From Achromobacter spanius (GTDB lineage Bacteria; Pseudomonadota; Gammaproteobacteria; Burkholderiales; Burkholderiaceae_B), in assembly GCF_003994415.1 (NCBI RefSeq), contig NZ_CP034689.1:2108001-2172000 (forward strand): 64,000 nucleotides of DNA, given 5' to 3'. Below are positions 17,837-26,133 of the stretch, piece by piece; the first letter of the stretch is position 1; every line of letters begins with the position of its first letter. The notes under the pieces are model-generated. The model did no database searches. It saw only the letters and a program-made list of their open reading frames with translations, and was not told the DNA's origin. The position numbers and the translations under genes were made by a program.

Positions 17837-19096
17837 TTACTTCTTCTTCATCATGTCGAAGAATTCGGCATTGGTCTTGGTGGCGCGCATCTTGTCCAGG
17901 ATGAACTCCATGGATTGCACTTCGTCCATGTCGTGGATGAACTTGCGCAGCACCCAGACCTTTTGCAGCAGGTCGGGAGCAATCAGCAGTTCTTCGCGGC
18001 GGGTGCCCGACTTGTTCAGGTTGATGGACGGGTAGACGCGCTTTTCAGCCAGGCGACGCTCAAGGTGGACTTCGGAGTTGCCCGTGCCCTTGAATTCTTC
18101 GTAGATGACTTCGTCCATGCGGCTGCCGGTTTCGATCAGCGCCGTACCCAGGATGGTCAGTGAACCGCCTTCTTCCAGGTTGCGGGCCGCGCCGAAGAAG
18201 CGCTTGGGGCGTTGCAGGGCGTTGGCGTCCACACCGCCGGTCAGCACCTTGCCGGAGGCCGGCACCACGGTGTTGTAGGCGCGGGCCAGACGGGTGATCG
18301 AGTCCAGCAGGATCACGACGTCTTTCTTCATTTCGACCAGGCGCTTGGCCTTTTCGATGACCATTTCAGCCACTTGCACGTGGCGGGTAGCGGGTTCGTC
18401 GAAGGTCGACGCCACCACTTCACCGCGCACCGTGCGCTGCATTTCGGTCACTTCTTCCGGGCGCTCGTCCACCAGCAGGACAATCATGACGGCGTCGGGG
18501 TAGTTGGTGGTGATGGCATGCGCAATGTGCTGCATCATCACCGTCTTGCCGGACTTGGGGCTGGCGACGATCAAACCGCGCTGGCCCATGCCGATGGGGG
18601 CGAACACATCCAGGATGCGGCCCGTCAGGTTCTCTTCGCTCTTGATGTCGCGTTCCAGACGCATCGTGCGGTTCGGGTGCAGCGGCGTCAGGTTTTCGAA
18701 CATGATGCGATGCTTGATCGCTTCGGGCGCCACGCCGTTGACCTTGTCCACCTTGACCAATGCAAAGTAGCGTTCGCCGTCCTTCGGCGTGCGCACTTCA
18801 CCTTCGATGGAATCGCCGGTGTGCAGGTTGAAACGGCGGATCTGCGAGGGCGAGATGTAGATGTCGTCCGTGCTGGCCAGATACGAGGTCTCGGGCGAGC
18901 GCAGGAAACCGAAGCCGTCAGGCAGGACTTCCAGGACACCGTCGCCAAAGATCTGCTCGCCTTGCTTGGCGCGCCGTTTCATGATGGCGAACATCAGCTC
19001 CTGCTTGCGCAGGCGGTTGGCGTTCTCGATTTCCAGGCCAGCGGCCATTTCGAGCAGCTGCGAGACATGCAGCGCCTTCAGTTCATTGAGGTGCAT
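17837..19096 (-). CDS. rho: Transcription termination factor Rho
   Basis: A 419-residue hexameric RNA-dependent ATPase, the standard length. N-terminal domain MHLNELKALHVSQLLEMA, primary RNA-binding cold-shock fold with GFGFLRSPETSYLAS, P-loop ASPKSGKT at residues 178-185, Walker B VILLDSITRLARAYN, Q-loop and R-loop regions all intact. It lies downstream of trxA in the same direction, the order commonly seen in proteobacteria. The 113-base leader holds an 8-bp hairpin at 19172-19192. Confidence 0.98.
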   Translation of the reverse strand: MHLNELKALHVSQLLEMAAGLEIENANRLRKQELMFAIMKRRAKQGEQIFGDGVLEVLPDGFGFLRSPETSYLASTDDIYISPSQIRRFNLHTGDSIEGEVRTPKDGERYFALVKVDKVNGVAPEAIKHRIMFENLTPLHPNRTMRLERDIKSEENLTGRILDVFAPIGMGQRGLIVASPKSGKTVMMQHIAHAITTNYPDAVMIVLLVDERPEEVTEMQRTVRGEVVASTFDEPATRHVQVAEMVIEKAKRLVEMKKDVVILLDSITRLARAYNTVVPASGKVLTGGVDANALQRPKRFFGAARNLEEGGSLTILGTALIETGSRMDEVIYEEFKGTGNSEVHLERRLAEKRVYPSINLNKSGTRREELLIAPDLLQKVWVLRKFIHDMDEVQSMEFILDKMRATKTNAEFFDMMKKK

Positions 19097-19171
19097 CGCG
19101 GTGAATGTGGGGGAAAAGTAAAGGAGGGTTCTGGCGGCGCGCCACGGACGGGCTCGCGCGGTATTGAATGA

Positions 19172-19192
19172 GCGCCGCCTCCGGGGCGGCGC
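19172..19192 (-). other. Hairpin between trxA and rho
   Basis: A GC-only 8-bp stem (GCGCCGCC at 19172-19179, GGCGGCGC at 19185-19192) with loop TCCGG lies 17 bases past the trxA stop and 75 bases before the rho start. No good T-run follows on the minus strand, so it may be a weak terminator, an RNA 3'-end stabiliser or part of the rho leader. Confidence 0.45.
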
Positions 19193-19209
19193 CTTTCACA
19201 GCACGCAGT

Positions 19210-19536
19210 TTACAACGCGCCGTCCAGGAATGCGGTGAGTTGCGACTTCGACAGCGCGCCAACTTTGGTGGCGGCGGCTTGGCCGTCTTTAAAGAGCATA
19301 AGGGTGGGAATGCCGCGGATGCCGTACTTGGTGGCGGTACCCTGGTTTTCGTCCACGTTCAGCTTCGCGATCGTCAGGCGACCCGCGTACTCGGTGGCGA
19401 CTTCTTCCAGGATGGGGGCAATCATCTTGCAGGGGCCACACCAGGCAGCCCAGTAGTCCACCAGCACCGGCTGGCCGGATTTCAACACATCGGCATCGAA
19501 GCTTGCGTCACTGACGTTCTTGATTTGGTCGCTCAT
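19210..19536 (-). CDS. trxA: Thioredoxin 1
   Basis: A 108-residue cytosolic thioredoxin with the redox motif WCGPC in VDYWAAWCGPCKMIAP and the conserved cis-proline loop GIRGIPTLMLF. It reduces protein disulfides with electrons from thioredoxin reductase. The frame is open 183 bases further upstream, but that extension translates a tandem DNA repeat into LLLLTVVC units and is not part of the protein; the ATG at 19536 (MSDQIKNVSD) matches the family start. The leader contains a hairpin and a tandem repeat, described separately. Confidence 0.97.
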   Translation of the reverse strand: MSDQIKNVSDASFDADVLKSGQPVLVDYWAAWCGPCKMIAPILEEVATEYAGRLTIAKLNVDENQGTATKYGIRGIPTLMLFKDGQAAATKVGALSKSQLTAFLDGAL

Positions 19537-19562
19537 GATGGTGATTCTCGGTTCGGCAGCAA

Positions 19563-19586
19563 AAGGCGCGTAAAGAGACGCGCCTT
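19563..19586 (-). promoter_or_regulatory. Hairpin in trxA leader, terminator-like
   Basis: A perfect 9-bp stem (AAGGCGCGT at 19563-19571, ACGCGCCTT at 19578-19586) with a 6-base loop, followed on the minus strand by TT within a TTTT run. It lies 26 bases upstream of the trxA start. It could attenuate trxA transcription or simply structure the leader. Confidence 0.5.
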
Positions 19587-19617
19587 GCCGTTGTTCTTGT
19601 ATGTGGAATGGATTAAA

Positions 19618-19665
19618 GCATACCACTGTCAATAACAACAGGCATACCACTGTTAATAACAACAG
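19618..19665. repeat. Two tandem 24-bp direct repeats upstream of trxA
   Basis: GCATACCACTGTCAATAACA followed by ACAG (19618-19641) is repeated directly at 19642-19665 with a single C-to-T change. Each unit has inverted CTGT...ACAG ends, and on the minus strand each carries a -35-like hexamer, TTGACA (19627-19632) in one copy and TTAACA (19651-19656) in the other. The repeat lies in the 325-base trxA-parE divergent region; nothing else gene-like is seen there. Confidence 0.85.
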
Positions 19666-19861
19666 GGTTTGCTGGTTTTGTGTAGGATGTTGCGGCGCAG
19701 TCATTGTGATCCGGGTCATTCTGCCCTGACGCGCTGGCTGTGACTGTCATCATCCTACCGAATTCGGAACTGGTCAGGTCGTGCGCAACCCACCGGGAGC
19801 CGCGCGGAATCTAGGCTTATCCGTAAAATGTCGGTTTTTTTCCACAGATGTTGGGGATAAC

Positions 19862-21823
19862 TTGGCCACTCCACGTTACACCGAGGCGTCCATTCGCGTC
19901 CTGAAGGGGCTGGAGCCCGTGCGGCAGCGCCCGGGCATGTACACCCGCACCGAAAACCCCCTGCACGTTGTGCAGGAGGTCATTGATAACGCCGCAGACG
20001 AGGCCTTGGCCGGCTACGGCAAACAGATCCAGGTCACGCTGCATATTGATGGCAGCGTGTCCGTTGAGGATGATGGCCGCGGCATCCCCGTCGGCCTTCA
20101 TCCCGAAGAAGGCGCGCCCGTCGTCGAACTGGTCTTCACCCGCCTGCACGCGGGCGGCAAGTTCGACAAGGCGGGCGGCGGCGCCTATGCATTCTCGGGC
20201 GGCCTGCACGGGGTGGGCGTTTCCGTCACCAATGCGCTAGCGACCCGGCTTGAAGTCGTGGTCTGGCGCGACGGCGCGGTCAACCGCCTGGTGTTCAAGG
20301 GCGGCGATGTTGCCGAACCCTTGGCCCCGTACGACCAGGGCGGCCGCAAGAAGTCCGGCACCCGTGTGCGCGTCTGGCCCGACGCCAAATATTTCGATAG
20401 CCCCAACATCCCCTTGGGCGAACTGACCCATCTCTTGCGCAGCAAGGCCGTGCTGTTGCCGGGCGTGAAAGTCACGCTGGTCAATGAAAAAAGCGGCGAC
20501 ACCAAGACCTGGCAATACGAAGACGGCCTGCGCGGTTACCTGGCCGAGGCGCTGACCGGCGCCGAACTCATGGTGCCGTTCTTCGAAGGCCAGCAGTATG
20601 CCGGGGCTGATCACGAGAACTTCGCCGAAGGCGAGGGCGCGCAGTGGGTGGTGGCCTGGACCGAGGACGGCAATGCCGTGCGCGAGTCCTACGTGAACCT
20701 GATCCCGACGCCAGCCGGCGGCACGCATGAATCCGGCTTGCGCGAAGGCCTGTTCGGCGCGGTGAAGGGCTTTGCCGAACTGCACAGCCTGTTGCCCAAG
20801 GGCGTGAAGCTGCTGCCCGAAGACGTGTTCGCCCGCGCCAGTTTCGTCTTGTCCGCCAAAGTGCTGGACCCGCAGTTCCAGGGCCAGATCAAGGAACGCT
20901 TGAACAGCCGCGACGCCGTGCGCCTGGTGGGCGGTTTTTCCAAGAGCGCGCTGGACCTCTGGCTGCACAGTAACGTTGAATACGGCAAGAAGCTGGCTGA
21001 ACTGGCCATCCGCCAGGCGCAGGCGCGCCAGCGCTCGGCCCAGAAGGTTGAAAAGCGCAAGAGTTCCGGCGTGGCGGTGTTGCCGGGCAAGCTGACCGAT
21101 TGCGAATCCAGCGACGCCAGCCGCACTGAAGTGTTTTTGGTTGAGGGCGATTCCGCTGGCGGCTCCGCCAAGATGGGGCGCGACAAGGAATTCCAGGCCA
21201 TCCTGCCCCTGCGCGGCAAGGTGCTGAATTCGTGGGAAGTGGACCGTGACCGGCTCTTTGCCAACAACGAAATTCACGACATCTCGGTGGCCATCGGCGT
21301 GGACCCCCACGGCCCGAACGACACGCCCGACCTGTCCGGCCTGCGCTACGGCCGCATCTGCATCCTGTCTGACGCTGACGTCGACGGCTCGCACATCCAG
21401 GTCCTGCTGCTGACCCTGTTCTACAAGCACTTTCCCAAGCTGGTTGAAGCCGGCAACGTGTACGTGGCCAAGCCGCCGCTGTTCCGCCTGGATGTGCCCG
21501 CCCAGGGCAAGCGCCCGGCCAGGAAGATCTATTGCCTGGACGAAGGCGAACTTGAAGCCGCGCAGGACAAGTTGCGCAAGGAAGGCGTGCGCGAAGGCGC
21601 CTGGGCGGTCAGCCGCTTCAAGGGCCTGGGCGAAATGAATCCGGAACAGCTCTGGGAAACCACCATGAATCCGGACACGCGCCGCCTGCTGCCCGTGGGC
21701 TACGGGGATCAGACCCCGGAAGACACCACCCGCATGTTCGACATGCTGATGGGCAAGGGCGAGTCTTCGCAGCGCCGCGCCTGGATCGAGGAAAAGGGCA
21801 ACCTGGCCGAGCTGGACATCTGA
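19862..21823 (+). CDS. parE: DNA topoisomerase IV subunit B ParE
   Basis: A 653-residue ATPase subunit of topoisomerase IV, which decatenates daughter chromosomes. GHKL motifs EVIDNAADEA and DDGRGIPVG are present near the N-terminus, and the TOPRIM motifs EGDSAGGSA and SDADVDGSHIQVL in the C-terminal half; length is near that of other ParE proteins and well below full-length GyrB (~800). I place the start at TTG 19862 (read MATPRYTEASIRV) with GGGGATAAC just upstream; the longer frame from 19781 adds 27 residues with no conserved features. It is followed by a YcxB-like gene and parC. Confidence 0.95.
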   Translation: MATPRYTEASIRVLKGLEPVRQRPGMYTRTENPLHVVQEVIDNAADEALAGYGKQIQVTLHIDGSVSVEDDGRGIPVGLHPEEGAPVVELVFTRLHAGGKFDKAGGGAYAFSGGLHGVGVSVTNALATRLEVVVWRDGAVNRLVFKGGDVAEPLAPYDQGGRKKSGTRVRVWPDAKYFDSPNIPLGELTHLLRSKAVLLPGVKVTLVNEKSGDTKTWQYEDGLRGYLAEALTGAELMVPFFEGQQYAGADHENFAEGEGAQWVVAWTEDGNAVRESYVNLIPTPAGGTHESGLREGLFGAVKGFAELHSLLPKGVKLLPEDVFARASFVLSAKVLDPQFQGQIKERLNSRDAVRLVGGFSKSALDLWLHSNVEYGKKLAELAIRQAQARQRSAQKVEKRKSSGVAVLPGKLTDCESSDASRTEVFLVEGDSAGGSAKMGRDKEFQAILPLRGKVLNSWEVDRDRLFANNEIHDISVAIGVDPHGPNDTPDLSGLRYGRICILSDADVDGSHIQVLLLTLFYKHFPKLVEAGNVYVAKPPLFRLDVPAQGKRPARKIYCLDEGELEAAQDKLRKEGVREGAWAVSRFKGLGEMNPEQLWETTMNPDTRRLLPVGYGDQTPEDTTRMFDMLMGKGESSQRRAWIEEKGNLAELDI

Positions 21824-22425
21824 TGACGTCCACCGTGCCCGACCCCGCCTCCGCCCGCATGACCGTCGACATGACCGCCGACGACTACGCCGAGTTCGCT
21901 GCCTACGTGTACCGGCGGCCCGAGCTGCGCCGCCGTCGTTACCGGTCGCACCTGCGCTTTGGCATCCTGATGATCGTGGCGCTCTTCGCCTACCTGGTCT
22001 GGCAGACCTGGGACGGCAAGGGGCCCAACTGGTCCCAGATGCTGCCCGTGTACTTCCAAGGGCTGGCGGTGGGCCTGGGCATTCTGGTGCTGTTGGCGCT
22101 GGCCTATGAGTTCGCGCTGCCGCCGCTGGTCCGAATGAACACGCGCCGCATGCTGAACAAGCAGCCCGACGATCTGTTCCTGGGCCGGCATCAACTGGAC
22201 TTCGGGCCCGAGGGCATTCTGGATACCACCACCCGCGCCTCCGGGCGCATGGAGTGGTCGGATATCCGGCGCGTCGAGGAGACCCCGCAGCACCTCTACG
22301 TCATTCTGGGCACCTTGCAGGGCGTGATCATTCCCAAGCGCGGCCAGGACGCCGCCACGCTGGCCGCGGTGCGCGAGCAATTGCGCACGCACGTCGCCGA
22401 CACCCAGCTAGCCCCGTCCGCGTGA
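21823..22425 (+). CDS. YcxB-like membrane protein
   Basis: A 200-residue inner-membrane protein with two central hydrophobic segments (about residues 45-65 and 80-100) and a C-terminal YcxB-like domain (GPEGILDTTTRASGRMEWSDIRRVEE...YVILGTLQGVIIPKR). The function of this family is unknown. Its ATG overlaps the parE stop by one base and parC follows after 46 bases, so it is embedded in the topoisomerase IV operon. Whether it has any link to topoisomerase is not shown by the sequence. Confidence 0.75.
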   Translation: MTSTVPDPASARMTVDMTADDYAEFAAYVYRRPELRRRRYRSHLRFGILMIVALFAYLVWQTWDGKGPNWSQMLPVYFQGLAVGLGILVLLALAYEFALPPLVRMNTRRMLNKQPDDLFLGRHQLDFGPEGILDTTTRASGRMEWSDIRRVEETPQHLYVILGTLQGVIIPKRGQDAATLAAVREQLRTHVADTQLAPSA

Positions 22426-22471
22426 AGGCGCATTGACGCCGTTTCGATGAAATTGTCTACCTGAATACAAC

Positions 22472-24802
22472 ATGACCGACAGCAATCAACCCGGCCTGTT
22501 CGACCCCACCCCGCCCGATGGCGACGGCGATGCCAATGCCGCCATCACGCTGGCGCGCTACGCGGAACAGGCTTACCTGGACTACGCGGTCTCCGTCGTG
22601 CGCGGCCGTGCCTTGCCCGACGTGGGTGACGGGCAAAAGCCCGTGCAACGCCGCATCCTGTTCGCCATGCAGGCGATGGGGCTGGCCGCTGGCGCCAAGC
22701 CGGTGAAGTCCGCGCGCGTCGTGGGCGACGTGCTGGGTAAATACCACCCGCACGGCGACCAGGCTGCCTACGACGCCATGGTCCGCATGGCGCAGGACTT
22801 TTCGCTGCGCTATCCGCTGATCGATGGCCAGGGCAACTTCGGTTCGCGCGACGGCGACAACGCCGCCGCCATGCGATACACCGAAGCGCGCCTGACGCCC
22901 ATTGCCAAGCTGCTGCTGGATGAGCTGGACGAAGGCACGGTCGATTTCGTGCCCAACTATGACGGCAGCCAGGAAGAGCCGCAGATGCTGCCCGCGCGCT
23001 TGCCGGTGATGCTGCTGAACGGCGCTTCCGGCATTGCGGTCGGCATGGCTACCGAGATTCCGTCGCACAACCTGCGTGAAGTGGCGCAAGCCTGCGTGGC
23101 GCTGATCAAGCAGCCGCAACTGCCGGACGCCGAACTGCACGCCATGATCCCGGGGCCGGACTTTGCCGGCGGTGGCCAGATCATCACGCCCGCAGCCGAC
23201 ATTGCGCAAATCTACGGCGGTGGCCGTGGCTCGCTGAAGGTGCGCGCGCGTTGGACGTTCGAAGAAATGGCGCGCGGCCAATGGCAACTGGTGATCACGG
23301 AACTGCCGCCGGGCACCTCGGGCCAGAAGGTGCTGGAAGAGATCGAGGAAATCACCAACCCCAAGATCAAGTCCGGCAAGAAGAGCCTGACGCCCGAACA
23401 AACTCAGGCCAAGGCGGTGATGCTGAACCTGCTGGACGCCGTACGCGACGAATCCGGCAAGGATGCGGCCGTGCGCCTGGTGTTTGAACCGAAGACCTCG
23501 CGCGTGGACCGTGACGAATTCGTCAACACGCTGCTGGCCCAGACCAGCATGGAAAGCAGCTCGTCGATCAACCTGGTGTGCATCGGCACCGACGGCCGTC
23601 CGCGCCAGAAGGGCCTGCGCGACATCCTGGTCGAATGGGTGGCGTTCCGCACCAATACCGTCGTGCGCCGCACGCGCTTCCGGCTGGACAAGGTCACCGA
23701 CCGCATTCATGTGCTGGAAGGCCGCATGCTGGTCTACCTGAACGTCGATGAAGTCATCCAGACCATCCGCGAATCCGACGAGCCGCGCGCCGCGCTGATG
23801 GAACGCTTCAAGCTGTCCGAGCGCCAGGCGGAAGACATTCTGGAAATGCGCTTGCGCCAGTTGGCCCGTCTTGAAGGCTTCAAGATCGAGCAGGAACTGG
23901 CCGACAAGCGCAAGGATCAGATTTCGCTGCAGGAACTGCTGGACAATCCGACGACGCTCAAGCGCCTGCTGATCAAGGAAATCGAGGCCGACGCCAAGCA
24001 GTACGGCGACGACCGCCGCACCCTGATCGAAACGGCCGAACGCGCCGTGCTGGAAACCAAGGTGCTGGACGAACCGGTCACCGTGATCGTCTCGCAAAAG
24101 GGCTGGCTGCGCGCCCGCCAGGGCCATGGCCACGACGCTGCGCAATTCACCTTCAAGCAGGGCGATGACCTGTACGGCGCCTTCGAATGCCGCACCACCG
24201 ACACCCTGATCGCCATGGGCGACAACGGCCGGGTGTATTCGGTGCCTGTCGCCGGGCTGCCGTCCGCGCGCGGCGATGGCCAGCCGGTTACGACCATGAT
24301 CGATCTGGAATCGGGCACGCGCATCGTGCATACCATCGCGGCATCGCCAGACTCCCGCTGGCTGTTGGCTACGCGCGGCGGCTACGGCTTTGCGGCCAAG
24401 CTGTCCGACATGGTCAGCCGCCAACGCGCTGGCAAGCAGTTCATCACACTGGAAGCTGGCGACGAAATGCTGCGCCCGGTGCCGCTGTTCGTGGGCGCCA
24501 CGCAACTGGCCTTGCTGTCGGCTAAGGGCAAGTTCCTGGTGTTCGGCCTGGATGAATGCAAGTCCTTGTCGGGTGGCGGCCGCGGCACCATCCTGATGGG
24601 CCTGGATGCGTCCGACAAGCTGGATCAAACGGTGCCGATCGGCGCACGCGGCCTGCGCGCCACGGGCATTTACCGCAACAAGCTCACCGAGGACATCCTG
24701 GCGGGTGACGCCTTGGCGCCCTATGTGGGCAAGCGCGCGCGCAAGGGCCGTCAACTGGATGTGCGACCCAAGCAGCCGGTGCTGTCGCCGGTATTGGGGT
24801 AG
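22472..24802 (+). CDS. parC: DNA topoisomerase IV subunit A ParC
   Basis: A 776-residue breakage-reunion subunit. The N-terminal core has YAVSVVRGRALPDVGDGQK, KYHPHGDQAAYDAM and the catalytic Tyr136 in AAAMRYTEARL; a coiled-coil and C-terminal beta-pinwheel region follow. The size and the pairing with parE mark it as ParC rather than GyrA. At the place of E. coli ParC Ser80/Glu84 it has Gln97 and Asp101, probably natural for the lineage. It is the last gene of a parE-ycxB-like-parC unit. Confidence 0.96.
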   Translation: MTDSNQPGLFDPTPPDGDGDANAAITLARYAEQAYLDYAVSVVRGRALPDVGDGQKPVQRRILFAMQAMGLAAGAKPVKSARVVGDVLGKYHPHGDQAAYDAMVRMAQDFSLRYPLIDGQGNFGSRDGDNAAAMRYTEARLTPIAKLLLDELDEGTVDFVPNYDGSQEEPQMLPARLPVMLLNGASGIAVGMATEIPSHNLREVAQACVALIKQPQLPDAELHAMIPGPDFAGGGQIITPAADIAQIYGGGRGSLKVRARWTFEEMARGQWQLVITELPPGTSGQKVLEEIEEITNPKIKSGKKSLTPEQTQAKAVMLNLLDAVRDESGKDAAVRLVFEPKTSRVDRDEFVNTLLAQTSMESSSSINLVCIGTDGRPRQKGLRDILVEWVAFRTNTVVRRTRFRLDKVTDRIHVLEGRMLVYLNVDEVIQTIRESDEPRAALMERFKLSERQAEDILEMRLRQLARLEGFKIEQELADKRKDQISLQELLDNPTTLKRLLIKEIEADAKQYGDDRRTLIETAERAVLETKVLDEPVTVIVSQKGWLRARQGHGHDAAQFTFKQGDDLYGAFECRTTDTLIAMGDNGRVYSVPVAGLPSARGDGQPVTTMIDLESGTRIVHTIAASPDSRWLLATRGGYGFAAKLSDMVSRQRAGKQFITLEAGDEMLRPVPLFVGATQLALLSAKGKFLVFGLDECKSLSGGGRGTILMGLDASDKLDQTVPIGARGLRATGIYRNKLTEDILAGDALAPYVGKRARKGRQLDVRPKQPVLSPVLG

Positions 24803-24860
24803 GGCAGGCGCGGGGGGGCGCGGCGAAGCCTCGCCCCTCTTGCTAAAAGGCTTCCACGTC

Positions 24861-26081
24861 ATGGACATATCCACGCACCCAGGGCTCGCGCCGCCCTCAT
24901 CGGGGCGCCTGGCGCATGTGGACGCGCTGCGCGGCTTTGCGCTCTTTGGCATCCTGATCGTGAATATCGGCGTGTTCTCGTCGCCGTTCTATGGCGCGGG
25001 CGTGGCCGACCCCGTCTATTCGCGTCCGTTGGATCTGGGCGTGCGCTGGCTTATCGCTTGGCTCTTCGAGACCAAGTTCTACCTGCTGTTCTCGTTTCTG
25101 TTCGGGTACAGCTTCACCTTGCAGATGGCGGCGGCCGAGCGCGGCCAAGTCGCCTTTGCGCCGCGATTCCTGCGTCGCCTGGCCGGGCTGGCCGTGTTGG
25201 GCTTGGCGCACGCCGTGCTGTTCTACCAGGGCGACATTCTGGTGACCTATGCGCTGCTGGGACTGGGCTTGCTGGGATGCCGGTCCATGGCGCCGCAACG
25301 CGCATTGCATGTGGCGTTGTGGCTGATCGTGCTGACGGCGTCGGTGTGGGCGCTGCTGGGTTGGCTCAGCTTCCTGGACCCCGTGCCAGCGGGCTATCTG
25401 GCGCAATACAAGGCGCAGGCGCTGGCGGCCATCGAGGCCTATCGCGGCGACATCGGCACTACGATCGCGCAGCACATCCATGAACTGACCACCTCCGTCT
25501 GGTTCATGGTCTTGTTCGTGCAAGGCCCGTTCGTCTTTGCCATGTTCCTGGTCGGCTACGCGCTGGGCCGGCGCAATGCGTTGGCGGACCCCTGGGCGCG
25601 GCCGGGCGTGTTGTGGCTGGTGTGTGCGCTGGGCCTGCTACCCGGCCTGGCCGGATCGGCGCTGTACGCTACGTCGTCCCTGCCATTTGCCGGCGCGGCC
25701 TGGGAGCTGCCCGGGCTGGCCGCTGACCTCTTGACGGCGCCGTTGCTCAGCATGTCGTATGCGGCTCTTTTCTTGCTGGCGCTGCGCACGCGGGTGCTTG
25801 GGCGCGCGTTGATGTGGATGGCGCCCGCCGGGCGGATGGCGCTAAGCAACTACCTGATGCAGTCCGTCATCTGCGCCTTTCTGTTCACCGGCTGGGGCCT
25901 GCGCCTGTTCGCATCGGTGTCGCCCCTGGCGACCGTCGGCATCGCGGTGGCGATCTTCGCGGCGCAGTTGCCATGGTCCGCATGGTGGTTGCGGCACCAT
26001 GCCTACGGGCCGGTGGAATGGTTGCTGCGCGCGCTGACCATCGGGGCCTTGCCGCCCTGGCGGCGGACCCCCGCAGGCTGA
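24861..26081 (+). CDS. DUF418-family membrane protein
   Basis: A 406-residue protein with roughly nine or ten hydrophobic segments. It shows the family start RLAHVDALRGFALFGILIVNI and the C-terminal DUF418 pattern (APAGRMALSNYLMQSVICAFLF...GPVEWLLRALT). Such proteins are called YeiB-like and may be acyltransferase-related, but their role is not established. The ATG at 24861 with AAAAGG upstream is chosen; the frame extends upstream only through parC sequence. It is 58 bases after parC and converges on the TRAP permease gene. Confidence 0.85.
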   Translation: MDISTHPGLAPPSSGRLAHVDALRGFALFGILIVNIGVFSSPFYGAGVADPVYSRPLDLGVRWLIAWLFETKFYLLFSFLFGYSFTLQMAAAERGQVAFAPRFLRRLAGLAVLGLAHAVLFYQGDILVTYALLGLGLLGCRSMAPQRALHVALWLIVLTASVWALLGWLSFLDPVPAGYLAQYKAQALAAIEAYRGDIGTTIAQHIHELTTSVWFMVLFVQGPFVFAMFLVGYALGRRNALADPWARPGVLWLVCALGLLPGLAGSALYATSSLPFAGAAWELPGLAADLLTAPLLSMSYAALFLLALRTRVLGRALMWMAPAGRMALSNYLMQSVICAFLFTGWGLRLFASVSPLATVGIAVAIFAAQLPWSAWWLRHHAYGPVEWLLRALTIGALPPWRRTPAG

Positions 26082-26133
26082 TAACAAGGCCAGCCGTGAC
26101 CACACGCGCAGGCTGATCGCACAGGCAGCTTGA

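Noticed and set aside
19537..19719. N-terminal extension of thioredoxin encoding LLLLTVVC units
   Set aside because: The units come from the tandem DNA repeat; thioredoxin has no such leader and the internal ATG matches the family start.
22457..24952. An 831-residue open frame on the minus strand opposite parC
   Set aside because: Antisense shadow of parC; no recognisable protein features.
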